Assembly (NCBI GenBank): GCA_902826615.1
Contig: CADEFN010000006.1
Location: 62,001 to 126,000, forward strand
Length of the DNA: 64,000 bases
Source: an uncultured Gemmatimonadota bacterium
GTDB lineage: Bacteria > Gemmatimonadota > Gemmatimonadetes > Gemmatimonadales > Gemmatimonadaceae
Reading direction: 5' to 3'
Shown here: in pieces, positions 39,255 through 49,094 of the stretch
Position numbering within the stretch: the first letter of the stretch is position 1
How the letters are laid out: every line of letters starts with the position of its first letter
Notes under the pieces: model-generated
Seen by the model: the letters and a program-made list of their open reading frames with translations, nothing else
Told to the model about the DNA's origin: nothing
The model's database searches: none
Made by a program: the position numbers and the translations under genes

Positions 39255-41309
39255 ATGACCGCATCCAGCGCTGTCTTCCTCATCGTGCTCCTGCTCGCCC
39301 TGTCGATGTTCTCGTACAGCGCTCAGCGACTCGTGCGATATCTCCGCCTGGGCACCAACGAGAACCGGCTCAACGGCATCCCGACCCGGATCTGGAACTT
39401 CCTCACCATCGGCATCGCTCAGACCAAGATTCTCCGGGATCCCCTGGCGGGGCCGCTGCACGCGCTGGTCTTCTGGGGGTTCCTGGTGCTGCAGCTCGGC
39501 GCCCTCGAAATCATCATCCAGGGACTCAAGCCGGGATTCAACTTCGGCGCGATCCTGCCCCAGCCACTGCATTATCTCTTTGTGCTCTCACAGGAAGGGA
39601 CCGCCGCAGCTGTACTCGCCGCCGTGGCCTTCCTGCTCTACCGGCGTCTGGTGGTGAAACCCAGGCGGTTGCAGGGCGACAGCGTGCACAGTGGTGACGC
39701 GGTCTTCATCCTGAGCCTCATTGCCGGGCTCATGATTACCCTCATCCTCACGGCAGCGGGCGAGCGCATTCTGGCGCCGCACTACCCGATGGCCGTTCAG
39801 CCCGTCTCCACACCGGTGGCGTTGGCGTTAGGCTGGCTGCCCTCGGGAGCCGTCGAGTTCATGCGCGACAGTGCGTGGTGGGTTCACGTGCTGCTCCTCT
39901 TCTCCTTCCTCAACTACCTCCCGTACTCGAAACACCTGCACGTCATCGTATCGCTTCCCAACACCTTTCTCTCCAACACCAGCGGGCCTGGTACTGTTGG
40001 CGCCATGAAGCCGATGGACCTGGAGACGGAGAGCGAGGTGTTTGGTGCGTCGGATGTTACGCACCTCTCGTGGAAGAACCTCCTCGATGGCTACGCCTGC
40101 ACCGAGTGCGGACGCTGCACCTCCGTCTGCCCGGCCAATCTCACGGGCAAGGCGCTTTCGCCGCGAAAGATCGTCATCAATACGCGTCAGCGACTCTGGG
40201 AGTTGGCGCCGGCACTTGTAGGCAGCAGTGATGTCTTTGGTCAGCCCATGATCGGCACCGGGCCTGACAACGCCACTGCGGTGCTCGACCACAAACTCCT
40301 CGACAACTTCATCACCGAAGAGGAACTCTGGGCCTGCACGTCGTGCCGCGCCTGTGTGTACGAATGCCCGGTCTCCATCGATCAGCTGGAGATCATCAAC
40401 GAGATGCGACGCAATCTTGTGCTCACCGAGTCGCGCTTTCCCGAGGAAGTGCTCCCCGCCTTCGAAGCTCTTGAACGCAACGGATCGCCCTGGGCCTTCC
40501 AGCCCTCGGAACGTGCCAAGTGGAGCGAAGGCATGGATGTCCCCACCATGGCCGAGTTGTTCGAGCGTGGCGAACGCCCCGATATCCTGTTCTGGGTGGG
40601 ATGTATGGGATCGTTTGACGATCGCGCGAAGAAAACAACCGTCGCCTTTGCGCGTATCATGCAGGCGGCCGGTATTCGCTTCGGCATTCTGGGCCAGGAA
40701 GAGAGCTGCAACGGCGATCCCGCGCGCCGGATGGGGAATGAGTACCTCTATCAGATGCTCGCGAAGCAGGCCATCGAAACGCTCGATCGATACGAGGTGA
40801 CAACGATCGTGACCTCGTGCCCGCATTGCTTCCACCAGATCGGGAACGAGTTTCCGCAGCTGGGCGGCAACTACGAGGTCATCCACCACTCCACCTACAT
40901 CGAACGGCTGCTGGTCGATGGCATGGTGCCGCTGCAGTCGGATGAAGGGCAGAAACTGGTGGTCGCCTACCACGATTCGTGTTACCTGGGCCGCTACAAC
41001 GAGGTTTACGACGCGCCGCGTGAGGCGCTCAAGCGTGCGCTGCCCGTGGTACAGCTCGTCGAGGCGCCTCGCTCGCGCGACAAGGGTCTCTGCTGCGGCG
41101 CCGGCGGCGGACGGATGTGGATGGAAGAAAGCGTTGGCGAGCGCATCAACGTCGAGCGCAAGAAGGAGCTGCTGGCTACCGGCGCCGATGTCGTTGCGGT
41201 CGCCTGCCCATTCTGCATGACCATGCTTGGCGATGCCGGCAAGAAGCTCGAGTCAAACGTGCCGGTGTACGACATCGCCGAGGTCGTGGCGGACCGCCTG
41301 GCACACTAG
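39255..41309 (+). CDS. Membrane Fe-S oxidoreductase (HdrD/CCG-domain type), likely ETF:quinone oxidoreductase
   Basis: The 684-residue protein is read from ATG 39255. The N-terminal 240 residues form about five membrane helices of the NarI-like type with several His that could hold heme. Two 4Fe-4S motifs follow ([12 protein letters not shown] near 290 and [12 protein letters not shown] near 360). Two cysteine-rich CCG domains come next (CMGSFDD...CPHC, then YHDSCYLG...[11 protein letters not shown]...CPFC). This architecture is known for proteins that pass electrons from EtfAB to menaquinone in several bacteria. EtfBA is encoded 18 kb upstream here. The COG3650 lipoprotein gene follows after two bases. 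Confidence 0.9.
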   Translation: MTASSAVFLIVLLLALSMFSYSAQRLVRYLRLGTNENRLNGIPTRIWNFLTIGIAQTKILRDPLAGPLHALVFWGFLVLQLGALEIIIQGLKPGFNFGAILPQPLHYLFVLSQEGTAAAVLAAVAFLLYRRLVVKPRRLQGDSVHSGDAVFILSLIAGLMITLILTAAGERILAPHYPMAVQPVSTPVALALGWLPSGAVEFMRDSAWWVHVLLLFSFLNYLPYSKHLHVIVSLPNTFLSNTSGPGTVGAMKPMDLETESEVFGASDVTHLSWKNLLDGYACTECGRCTSVCPANLTGKALSPRKIVINTRQRLWELAPALVGSSDVFGQPMIGTGPDNATAVLDHKLLDNFITEEELWACTSCRACVYECPVSIDQLEIINEMRRNLVLTESRFPEEVLPAFEALERNGSPWAFQPSERAKWSEGMDVPTMAELFERGERPDILFWVGCMGSFDDRAKKTTVAFARIMQAAGIRFGILGQEESCNGDPARRMGNEYLYQMLAKQAIETLDRYEVTTIVTSCPHCFHQIGNEFPQLGGNYEVIHHSTYIERLLVDGMVPLQSDEGQKLVVAYHDSCYLGRYNEVYDAPREALKRALPVVQLVEAPRSRDKGLCCGAGGGRMWMEESVGERINVERKKELLATGADVVAVACPFCMTMLGDAGKKLESNVPVYDIAEVVADRLAH

Positions 41310-41311
41310 CG

Positions 41312-41749
41312 ATGCGATGGTGGTGGGTGGTGCTGCTCCTGGCCTGTGCGCCGCAGTCGGAACGTGCTCAGGCAACAGACTCCATGCCGGTCACCGAACC
41401 GGAGTTCGTGACGGACGAGGATACACTCGGCCCCGAACCCGTTGAGCCCGCGTTTCAGCTCGCAGGAACCGAGCCTTTCTGGGGGCTACGCGTGGACAGC
41501 ACCGGTTTGTGGTACAGCACCCCTGACGACTCGGCGGGAAGACGCTTTGCCTTCACTCGTGCCGTGTTACATGGCGACTCACTGCGCTGGAACTCTCTCG
41601 CGCAGGACGGCACACCGATCGAGGCCGTAGTGGTCCGCCGGAAGTGCAACGACGGGATGTCGGACATCGCGTGGGAGTACAGTGGGCGCGTGACGTTAGG
41701 CGCCGTGCGTTATGACGGCTGCGCGCGCCCTCTCACGGCGTCGAGGTAG
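41312..41749 (+). CDS. Small COG3650-type lipoprotein
   Basis: The protein has 145 residues. The lipoprotein signal is very short with three Trp (MRWWWVVLLLAC, lipid site Cys12). The mature domain contains the family pattern AGTEPFWGLRVDSTGLWY and closes with IAWEYSGRVTLGAVRYDGCARP, which matches the uncharacterised COG3650 beta-rich proteins. C133-like cysteine near the end and an earlier KCNDGMSD Cys could form a disulfide. It follows the Fe-S oxidoreductase gene closely, but a functional link is not clear. Confidence 0.82.
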   Translation: MRWWWVVLLLACAPQSERAQATDSMPVTEPEFVTDEDTLGPEPVEPAFQLAGTEPFWGLRVDSTGLWYSTPDDSAGRRFAFTRAVLHGDSLRWNSLAQDGTPIEAVVVRRKCNDGMSDIAWEYSGRVTLGAVRYDGCARPLTASR

Positions 41750-41798
41750 CGCGCGTCAGACGTCTTCCCAGCAAAAGCGGGACTTGTAAGGCTCGAGG

Positions 41799-43217
41799 CT
41801 ACCGAATCCCCACCAGTCCCTTCACGCTCCGGATCAGCTTGGGGGAGTCATAGCCGACACCCTGCTTGAACACGGTCACCACGTTGCGGATGGAGGCCGG
41901 GTTGGCCGCGAGGTCACCGCGCAGCAGCACGAGGTCGGCGATCTTGCCTGACGAGACGGTCCCGAGATCCTTGTCGACGCCAAGGACCTTGGCGCCATTG
42001 GCCGACATGATCTGCACCACCTGGCCGGGAGAGAAGCCGGCTTCGATGAGCAGCTCGTAATTGCGCTGGTCGCCATAACCGGGGAGGGCACCACCGTTCC
42101 CCGTGGGGTCAACACCTGCGGCGAGGGTGCCACCGGCTTTCACGAAGGCCATTTCGTACGCCATCATCTTCTTGAGCATGCCCAGCTGCGAATTGTTTGT
42201 CGCTGCGGCGAGCCGCTCCCGGGTGGCCAGGTACTCTTTCTGCACGTCGGGGCTCATCGCCTCGGTCACGCGCGGGTCGAGTGGTGGCCGATTGGGCACG
42301 GAGATTTCGTATACTGCAAGGGTCGATGTCATGGGGACACCCTTGGCGATCATGGCCTTGAAGGTCGCCTGCACCGCTGCGCCGTTGACGTCGAGATTGA
42401 GATAGGTGTCACGATCCACACCGGGGCAGGTGTCGACCTTTTTGCCAGGGACGTACTCGAGGTTGGCCATCAGCCCATGTTCGAGGGCGTCGATGTTGGC
42501 CTCGACCGCTTCCTTGTAGCCAACCGAGCAGAGATGTCCGGTGACCTTCACACCGCGTTTGTGCGCGGCATCGGTAATTGCCCGGAGGTTGGCTCGGCTG
42601 ATTTCCGTATAGACCTTGAACCAGGTGGCTCCCTCGTCGGCCCAGTAGTTCACCACACGCCGCGCTTGTTCCGGCGTTGTGATGTGCATGCGTTCGACGA
42701 CATCGTCTGGCCCCGTGAGGTACGGACCACTGATATGCATGCGGGGGCCGGGGACTTTCCCCTTGTCCACCTGGTCCTTGAGCGTGATCTCGGAGTAGGG
42801 AGAAATGCTGCCTGTGGTACGAATGCTGGTGACGCCGCTCGCCAGGTAGAGTCGGGGCGCGCTGGTGTTGAGCTGCGAGCGTCGTCCCGCTGCCGTGGTG
42901 TAGAAGGTGTGGTCATGCATCCCGACGAGACCGGGGATCACTGTGTGTCCCGTCCCGTCGATGGTTTGTGCGCCTGCCGGGATGGTCACCGAAGCAAAGG
43001 CGCCTGTTGCGGAGATGCGCCCGTTGGTGATGACCACCGTTTGGTCAGCACGAGGCCCAGCTCCCGTGCCGTCAATGACGGTCACATGAGTGAGCGCCAC
43101 CACCGGCGCCTGCACGCTCACATACGCTCGCGTGGTATCGGAGAGCGCAGCACGGTCTTGTGCGAACGCAGCCGAAGCAGCTGCAAGAAACGCGAAATAC
43201 GCGACGCCAACCCGCAT
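41799..43217 (-). CDS. Exported amidohydrolase family protein
   Basis: The 472-residue protein from ATG 43217 has a signal peptide (RVGVAYFAFLAAASAAFAQ). Metal ligands of the superfamily are visible as H-x-H in GMHDHTFYT, Lys in WFKVYTEI, His in VTGHLCSVG and DALEHGLM, and Asp in AAGVDPTGNGG. It resembles the other amidohydrolase in this window in plan but is not a close copy. The substrate is unknown. It is the last gene of the run that begins with DUF1028 and includes the rhodanese and multicopper oxidase genes, 62 bases after the latter. Confidence 0.9.
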   Translation of the reverse strand: MRVGVAYFAFLAAASAAFAQDRAALSDTTRAYVSVQAPVVALTHVTVIDGTGAGPRADQTVVITNGRISATGAFASVTIPAGAQTIDGTGHTVIPGLVGMHDHTFYTTAAGRRSQLNTSAPRLYLASGVTSIRTTGSISPYSEITLKDQVDKGKVPGPRMHISGPYLTGPDDVVERMHITTPEQARRVVNYWADEGATWFKVYTEISRANLRAITDAAHKRGVKVTGHLCSVGYKEAVEANIDALEHGLMANLEYVPGKKVDTCPGVDRDTYLNLDVNGAAVQATFKAMIAKGVPMTSTLAVYEISVPNRPPLDPRVTEAMSPDVQKEYLATRERLAAATNNSQLGMLKKMMAYEMAFVKAGGTLAAGVDPTGNGGALPGYGDQRNYELLIEAGFSPGQVVQIMSANGAKVLGVDKDLGTVSSGKIADLVLLRGDLAANPASIRNVVTVFKQGVGYDSPKLIRSVKGLVGIR

Positions 43218-43279
43218 GACTCTGCTCCTTGACAAGTTATTCAGTGCGTGAAACGGCATGGTCTGCCATCTGCCATCCC

Positions 43280-45424
43280 TCAACCAACCTCGAACACTCC
43301 CATCATCCCGCTCTGCAAATGCTCGGCGATGTGGCAGTGCATCATCCACTTCCCCGGGTTCGTCATTTCCACCAGCAGCTCCACCGTGCCGCCCACGGGC
43401 AGCAGCACCGTGTCCTTCCACACAAGATTGGTGCTTGGGACGCCGTTATGCGAGAGCACCAGGAAACGCTGGCCATGCAGATGGATGGGGTGGCCCATGG
43501 GGTGGAGGGAGCTCCGGTCATTGCTCAGGCGAATCTTGACCACCTCGCCCAGCCGGAAACGCCAGTTGATGGCCATGTTCTCTCGCCCCGTGGCCAGGTC
43601 GCGCATCACCCATTCCGTCTCGCGTGACGTCGCCAACCAGTCCATCATCGGCATCGTGCCGCTCATCTCAACGGGGTGCGCGTACGCCGCGTCCTTGCGG
43701 AGCATCTGCATCACGCCATACGGGAGGTTACCCAGGCGTAAGGTGAGGAGGAGGTCCTTGTCTGGTGCGCGAGTGAACCAGGAGCGGTAGCGCTCGACGT
43801 CGGTCACCACATCACGGTTGGTGCGCAGGGTGCGAAACGACACCGCATGGTCGGGACTCGCAGGAGCCCCGCTCACCCGGATGACGCCGAGTGTGTCAAC
43901 CTCGGGAAAGAAGTTGCCGACGTTGTGGTCGATGGCCTGCACCCGGTTCACCAGTGCAAATCGCCCCGGCCCCGGCATGCGCACATCCACGATGTACCGT
44001 TGTGCCGGAGCGATGGTGACATGGTCGACCCACGCCTCTCGGGTGTATCGCCCGATATCGGCGCCCACGAGCTTCATACGTGTACCCGGAATCCCCACGT
44101 TGAAGGTGCGTGTGTTCGACACATTCGTGAGGTAGAGTCGCATGACCTCACCGGGGCGCGCCGTTGCACTCCACGACGTCTCCCCATTCACCAGCAGAAT
44201 GTTGCCGAAACGTCCCATCAGCGAGTGGGTTGTGGCCTCGCGACTGTATGGCACGAGCCCCGCTTCGCCGAGCAGGATGTCGTCGAGCATCAGCACTTCT
44301 TCGCGATTGGCTGGAGCGAAGGCATCGGGGCGCTCCGGTCGCACCAACATGTTGCCATAAAGCCCCAGATCCTGCTGAATGTCTTCGCGCACATGCGGGT
44401 GATACCAGTAGACGCCCTCATCGGGAAAGCGCACGCGATAGACGAAGTCATTCCCGGGCTTCACTTCCTCCTGTGTCACTCCCGGTGCCCCATCACTGGC
44501 ATTCTCCAGACGCAAACCGTGCCAATGCACCGCACTCGGCATGTCGATCGCGTTCCTGAAGCGCACAACGATGGACGTTCCCTGTTTCACGCTGAGAAGT
44601 GGTCCCGGGACCTGACCATTGTACGCGTACATCACCAGGCGACGTCCATTGAGTGTGCGCCTGACGAGAGATGCCGTCAGTGTGAGGGTGTCGCCGTCTC
44701 GCGGAGTGATGACCTCGCGCGCCCGGGCTTCGGGCAGGCGCGAGGGATCCACCCCGGCACCGGGGAGCCACGGCGCAACAGCGGGCACGAGTTCATCCAC
44801 CCCCGGCATCGCGACCATCCGATGCCGCGGCCGCGAGGGGGGCATGAACCAGCGCACACTGTCAGGCATCTTCATCGCCGTGTGATCGTGCGCCGCGTCG
44901 CTACGCCCGGTGGGCATGTCCATCGAATGCTGCTGCATGCGAATACTGGGCGAGAAGCCGCGCAGCACCACTCGACCCGTCTGCCTGGTTGCCGTTGCAG
45001 AGCGTTCGGCGCTCACAAAGACGACAAACTTGTCCCACGCAATCTCGCCAAGCTCGAACCGGCCATTCCCAACCTTGCCTAACGCTCGCATGGGTGTGAG
45101 GGAGGGCGGGGCCACCCACGCCACCCAGGCGCTGTAGGGGCCAAGCGACGACGGGGCAGGGAGCCCCGCCAGCACGAGGGTCGCCTGATATCGCGTCGAG
45201 CCTTCGGGAGTGAGCGCGACGTCATACGGCGACGACGCACGACCGAGTTCCACCACACCACTCCCTTCCATGCCGGGACGTGGCACGAGTTCCATGCAGT
45301 AGAGATCCCGGCTCGGCGACGTCACGGCAGGTGGGCCGGAGTCGCACGAGGGCGCCGCGCTCTGACGCGCCGGAGCCGCGACCACCAGCCAGCCACCGGC
45401 AGCGGCCACCAGCCAGCCTCTCAT
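43280..45424 (-). CDS. Secreted multicopper oxidase with extra N-terminal domain
   Basis: The 714-residue protein from ATG 45424 overlaps the rhodanese stop by four bases (ATGA). After the signal peptide there is a non-oxidase beta domain (about 30-155), then a Met/His-rich linker (near 160-185, MQQHSMDM and HDHTAMKM) that may bind copper. The three cupredoxin domains follow. Copper ligands appear as VHWHGLR, YWYHPH, HPIHLHG and MHCHIAEHLQSGMMG, so type 1, 2 and 3 sites are complete with an axial Met. It would oxidise metals, phenols or Cu(I) with O2 in the periplasm. Confidence 0.93.
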   Translation of the reverse strand: MRGWLVAAAGGWLVVAAPARQSAAPSCDSGPPAVTSPSRDLYCMELVPRPGMEGSGVVELGRASSPYDVALTPEGSTRYQATLVLAGLPAPSSLGPYSAWVAWVAPPSLTPMRALGKVGNGRFELGEIAWDKFVVFVSAERSATATRQTGRVVLRGFSPSIRMQQHSMDMPTGRSDAAHDHTAMKMPDSVRWFMPPSRPRHRMVAMPGVDELVPAVAPWLPGAGVDPSRLPEARAREVITPRDGDTLTLTASLVRRTLNGRRLVMYAYNGQVPGPLLSVKQGTSIVVRFRNAIDMPSAVHWHGLRLENASDGAPGVTQEEVKPGNDFVYRVRFPDEGVYWYHPHVREDIQQDLGLYGNMLVRPERPDAFAPANREEVLMLDDILLGEAGLVPYSREATTHSLMGRFGNILLVNGETSWSATARPGEVMRLYLTNVSNTRTFNVGIPGTRMKLVGADIGRYTREAWVDHVTIAPAQRYIVDVRMPGPGRFALVNRVQAIDHNVGNFFPEVDTLGVIRVSGAPASPDHAVSFRTLRTNRDVVTDVERYRSWFTRAPDKDLLLTLRLGNLPYGVMQMLRKDAAYAHPVEMSGTMPMMDWLATSRETEWVMRDLATGRENMAINWRFRLGEVVKIRLSNDRSSLHPMGHPIHLHGQRFLVLSHNGVPSTNLVWKDTVLLPVGGTVELLVEMTNPGKWMMHCHIAEHLQSGMMGVFEVG

Positions 45425-46257
45425 TTCACACTCACCGGGCGTGTCCGGTCGAACGCCCACTCGTACCACGATCCATCGTAGTTGCGCACATCGCGATAGC
45501 CTAACGATCGCAGCATCCAGAAGACTTCCGCCGATCGCACGCCCCCGGTGCAGTAGAGCAGAATCGGCCGGTCGAGACGCACACCGGACGTTACGAGGGA
45601 ATCACGGAAGGCAGCGTCGGTGCGCAGCCGCCCGTCAGAGTTGAGGAAGGTGGTCCATGTGATGTGCCGTGCGCCCGGCATGTGTCCGGTGCGCGGCTCC
45701 CAGTACTTCCGTTGCCCCTCCCACTCCTCCCGCGTGCGTACATCGAGGACCAGCCCCCGGCTGGAGTCGGCGAGCACACTCGCCACGTCGTCAATCGAGG
45801 CTCGCGCATCACGCCGTGGTCGTGCAGCAAAGTGGCCGCGGGGGGAGCGGCGTGTCTCGCGCTCCACCTGCCCGCCAGCGTTCGTCCACGCTTCAAATCC
45901 GCCGTCGAGCACTGACACGGTGGGGTGACCAAGGTAGTGGAGCATCCAGGCAATGCGCCCTTCTTCGCCCCAGCCACGATGGGCGCCTCCGTACACCACA
46001 ACCGGTCGCGTGCTGTCCACTCCAAGCTCGGCGAGACGGCGCGTGGTGGCAGCATTGTCGTCTGGCAGGCGCCCGGTCCTGAAACGGCCGTTGCGATACT
46101 CCTTCCAGTCTATTCTGATCGCGCCCGGCACGTGGCCTCGGCCAAACGCCGTCTTGTCGCGTGCGTCGAGCACCACCGGTGCAGCGGGAAGCGGTCGTGC
46201 CAGCGCTCGCTGCAGCGAGTCGGCTGGCACCAGCCACGTCCCCGCCAACACCTGCAT
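45421..46257 (-). CDS. Two-domain rhodanese-like sulfurtransferase
   Basis: The 278-residue protein from ATG 46257 has two rhodanese domains. The C-terminal one holds the active Cys236 in YCTGGVRS, and the N-terminal one has GGAHRGWG at the matching place with no Cys, the usual state of double rhodaneses. The interdomain contacts CEW-like DARDKTAFGRGHVPGA and RTGHMPGARHITW fit the family. It moves sulfur from thiosulfate or mercaptopyruvate to an acceptor. A start at 46347 would overlap the upstream gene and is less likely. It is translationally coupled to the multicopper oxidase gene. Confidence 0.88.
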   Translation of the reverse strand: MQVLAGTWLVPADSLQRALARPLPAAPVVLDARDKTAFGRGHVPGAIRIDWKEYRNGRFRTGRLPDDNAATTRRLAELGVDSTRPVVVYGGAHRGWGEEGRIAWMLHYLGHPTVSVLDGGFEAWTNAGGQVERETRRSPRGHFAARPRRDARASIDDVASVLADSSRGLVLDVRTREEWEGQRKYWEPRTGHMPGARHITWTTFLNSDGRLRTDAAFRDSLVTSGVRLDRPILLYCTGGVRSAEVFWMLRSLGYRDVRNYDGSWYEWAFDRTRPVSVK

Positions 46258-46279
46258 AACGACGAGCACGCCAGCCACG

Positions 46280-47107
46280 TTACCCGCGTCCGCGTTTCCA
46301 GGCGTTGTAGCGCATACGCAGCGTCTTGACCGGATTGGCGTCCTCATCCTGATGGGTGTTCTGGTCGGTCACGTTGAGGTAGAGCGGGTACGTGCCGTCA
46401 TTGAACGATGCGCCACTGACGCTCGTCGAGTCGGCAGCGAGGAGATAGGCCACGTGTGCTGTGCGCGTGGTGCAGGGTGCTGCCGTCGCAGGTTTGGGGG
46501 TCGAGGCGCAGGTGCAGCGTTTGTCGCCGCCAGCGGCATCGGCAGCGTCCATCGCCGCCATCACGCGATCCTCCAGTGATCCCGAGGTGTTCTCCAGTGC
46601 CTTCACCGCGTTCTGGATCACGGCGTGTGAGGCGAGAATGTTGCCCTGCACCGCATAAAACACCTCGGCGCCAGGCACCTGTCCCTGCACACTGTTGGAG
46701 GCGTACTGGTTGCGCGCGCCGGAGAATCCGGCAAAGCGCCCCTGCATGTCGACGATCCCGAACTGCCGCGTCTGGATCGATGTGTCGGCCATCAGCATCG
46801 CCAGAATCGCCGAGGGATGGGTCCCCTTCCGGAGTTCGTTGTACACGAGCATCTGATTCGAGCGCGTGCGATCGACACCCGCTTGTGCCGCCGCGATGCC
46901 GTACCCCGGCACAACGATCGCCTGAATGTCCATCAGTCCCTTGGCCGGGAAGCGATCGAAGGAGGCCTGCGCCACGCAGGTGGCAGCGCCAATCACCAGC
47001 CGACCCGTCGTGCGGTCGAGTGCCACAACCGACCAGGTGGCCGAGGCACGAGCAGGCAGGAGCATCAGGCAAACGATCGGGAGTATCCTGAGGAGAACCG
47101 GGCGCAT
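46280..47107 (-). CDS. Secreted DUF1028-family protein
   Basis: The 275-residue protein from ATG 47107 has a signal peptide (RILPIVCLMLLPARASA), cleaved just before TWSVVALD. The next block TWSVVALDRTTGRLVIGAAT and the later IVVPGYGIAAAQAGVD and GRFAGFSGARN are hallmarks of DUF1028, a family with an Ntn-hydrolase-like fold where the Thr exposed after processing could be the nucleophile. In this protein the exposed N-terminal residue would be Thr, which fits. Function is unproven. It opens the run that continues with rhodanese and multicopper oxidase. Confidence 0.85.
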   Translation of the reverse strand: MRPVLLRILPIVCLMLLPARASATWSVVALDRTTGRLVIGAATCVAQASFDRFPAKGLMDIQAIVVPGYGIAAAQAGVDRTRSNQMLVYNELRKGTHPSAILAMLMADTSIQTRQFGIVDMQGRFAGFSGARNQYASNSVQGQVPGAEVFYAVQGNILASHAVIQNAVKALENTSGSLEDRVMAAMDAADAAGGDKRCTCASTPKPATAAPCTTRTAHVAYLLAADSTSVSGASFNDGTYPLYLNVTDQNTHQDEDANPVKTLRMRYNAWKRGRG

Positions 47108-47200
47108 GGGAGTTCGGGATGGGAAGGGGCCGTGGCGGAGCGGAGGGCTCGAGCGCACAAGGTCAACGCTGGGCCTCAACTCGGCAACCCGCAAGGCAAC

Positions 47201-47854
47201 TCAGGTCCGGGTCCACCGCAGGACGCGCAGCCGGATGGTGTGACGTTGCCCCTCCAGCTGGTGCGGGACGTCCCAGCCTTCGTCGAGTTCGAGGCCGAGC
47301 CCCGACGCCGTCGCCATGAAGTCCTCGAGGGCAATCCGCCCCGGGTCGGCCAGCATCACAGCCCCACCGGGTGACAGGGTGCGGGCCATGGCGTTGGCGA
47401 CCAGGGCCCCATACGGTCGCTCATACAACACATCCGCAGCCGCCACGAGGTCAAACGTGCCGAGGTCGTCAGGGAGGGCGCGCCAGTCGACCAGCCGGGT
47501 AGTGATCTCGTGGCCGGTGTTGCGGCGCACATTCGCCGCGGTGGTGGTGAGCGCCGCCTCGTAATAGTCCGTGGCGGTCGCGTCATAGCCTGCCGCGGCC
47601 AGGGCGCAGGCCACGAGTCCGCTTCCGCACCCGAGCTCGAGTGCTCGGCGTCCATTCCCCTGGTGCCTGACGAGAATCTCGGCGAGCACTCGCGCTGAGG
47701 GCCAGATGTCCGCCCAGTAGGGCAGCCGCTCGTCCTGCGCAAACTCCTCCTCCGAGATGAGCGCATCGGCATGACGCGGATGCGTCAGCGTCCAGCGGTG
47801 TTCTCCCACCGCCAGCTGTGTGTCGACGAGGTCCTGCGAGGGATCAGAGGGCAA
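47201..47854 (-). CDS. SAM-dependent methyltransferase (Nnt1/METTL-like)
   Basis: The 217-residue protein shows motif I in ALELGCGSGLVACALA, post-I in ATDYYEAALTTTAANVRRN and motif III-like LVAAADVLYERPY. The approach LPYWADIWPSARVLAE before motif I is typical of the nicotinamide N-methyltransferase-like or lysine methyltransferase-like branch. The start is uncertain. TTG 47854 is chosen because the family begins near QLAVGEHRWTL and no ATG or GTG lies closer. It overlaps the moeA end by 11 bases, so coupling is likely. The substrate is unknown. Confidence 0.75.
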   Translation of the reverse strand: MPSDPSQDLVDTQLAVGEHRWTLTHPRHADALISEEEFAQDERLPYWADIWPSARVLAEILVRHQGNGRRALELGCGSGLVACALAAAGYDATATDYYEAALTTTAANVRRNTGHEITTRLVDWRALPDDLGTFDLVAAADVLYERPYGALVANAMARTLSPGGAVMLADPGRIALEDFMATASGLGLELDEGWDVPHQLEGQRHTIRLRVLRWTRT

Positions 47855-49094
47855 AGGTGTCGGCGAGCTGGCCCTCTTCGCCAAGCAGCAGGGCGTGCAA
47901 CCGCTCACCCGCGGCCGACTGTGGCCGGTCTTCGGGGACCACCAGCAGGGCGTTGGCACGGGACATCGACGTCAGGATGCCGGAGCCCTGTGGACCGGTG
48001 AGACGGGCGCCTAACGTGCCGTCATCGCGCACGTGAACCACTGCTCGCAGAAAGTGCGTGAGACGCGCGCCAATACTCACGGGCTCCTCGAGAACCACCG
48101 GCGTGGGCCGCCGGAAGAGGCGGGTATGCCCGAGCAACCGCCGGATCACCGGCCGCACAAAAAGCTCGAACGTCACCATGGCCGACACCGGGTTGCCCGG
48201 GAGGGCCACCCACGGCGTGCCACGCAGGGTGCCGAACCCGATCGGAGCCCCGGGACGCATGCGCACCTTCCAGAAGTCGAGTGTTGCACCTAACGATGCA
48301 AGCACTGCCTTGGTGTAGTCGAACTCCCCGACCGAGGCGCCCGCCGAGGTGACGATCAGATCGCACCCGGCCGTTCGTTCCAGCAGCTCTCGCAGGGCCT
48401 CGGGCGTGTCCGCGGCGTTCCCCAGCAGCCGCGGCACGCCGCCGGCCGCCGTGACAAGTGCCGATAACGTGTACGAATTGGACGACACGATCTTGCGGCC
48501 CGCCAGCACCTCGTGGAAGGCATCGAGATCCACCAGCTCGTCGCCCGAGCCGAGGATGGCCACCACCGGGCGCCGGTGGACGTCCACATTCCCCATACCT
48601 AACGAGGCGAGCACCCCCACCTGCGCCGCATGCACGGGGGTGCCGGCGGGAATCACATCCTGGCCGGCCACAAAGTCTTCACCACGTGGACGGATATTCT
48701 TGCGCGTATCCCGGTCATCGCGAATCACCACTTCATCGACGCCGCCATCAGTGTCTTCCACCCGCACGACCGTGTCGGCCCCATCGGGAAGTGGAGCACC
48801 GGTCATGATCCGCGTGGCCTGCCCGGCCTGCACGGAAACGGTAGGGAATGCCCCGGCCGCGACGGTCTCCAGCACCCGGAGTCGCACCGTCGACGCCGCA
48901 CTCGCCCCCTGGATGTCCGCGGCACGCACCGCGTATCCGTCCATGGCCGAGTTGTCCCAGTGCGGCAATGTGTACGACGCCACCGCCGCCGTGGCCAGCA
49001 CACGTCCCGGCGCGTCGAGCAGCGCGACGCGCTCCACCGGGAGTGGCTGTATGCCACCGGTCACCCGCGCCACGGCTTCAGCAACAGAAAGCAT
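47844..49094 (-). CDS. moeA: Molybdopterin molybdenumtransferase MoeA
   Basis: The 416-residue protein from ATG 49094 has MoeA blocks HWDNSAMDGYAVRAAD (residues about 47-62), IMTGAPLPDGADTVV, ILGSGDELV, VTSAGASVGEFDYTK and VALPGNPVSAMVTF. It inserts molybdate into adenylated molybdopterin, the last core step of Moco synthesis. The C-terminal domain IV is present. The gene overlaps dacB upstream by one base (TGATG) and the methyltransferase downstream. The mogA and moaA-E partners are not in the window. Confidence 0.95.
   Translation of the reverse strand: MLSVAEAVARVTGGIQPLPVERVALLDAPGRVLATAAVASYTLPHWDNSAMDGYAVRAADIQGASAASTVRLRVLETVAAGAFPTVSVQAGQATRIMTGAPLPDGADTVVRVEDTDGGVDEVVIRDDRDTRKNIRPRGEDFVAGQDVIPAGTPVHAAQVGVLASLGMGNVDVHRRPVVAILGSGDELVDLDAFHEVLAGRKIVSSNSYTLSALVTAAGGVPRLLGNAADTPEALRELLERTAGCDLIVTSAGASVGEFDYTKAVLASLGATLDFWKVRMRPGAPIGFGTLRGTPWVALPGNPVSAMVTFELFVRPVIRRLLGHTRLFRRPTPVVLEEPVSIGARLTHFLRAVVHVRDDGTLGARLTGPQGSGILTSMSRANALLVVPEDRPQSAAGERLHALLLGEEGQLADTFAL

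Noticed and set aside
39828-40973. 381-residue minus-strand open frame
   Set aside because: It is antisense to the Fe-S oxidoreductase, whose cysteine motifs are on the plus strand.
43847-45082. 411-residue plus-strand open frame
   Set aside because: It is antisense to the multicopper oxidase, where all copper ligands are present on the minus strand.
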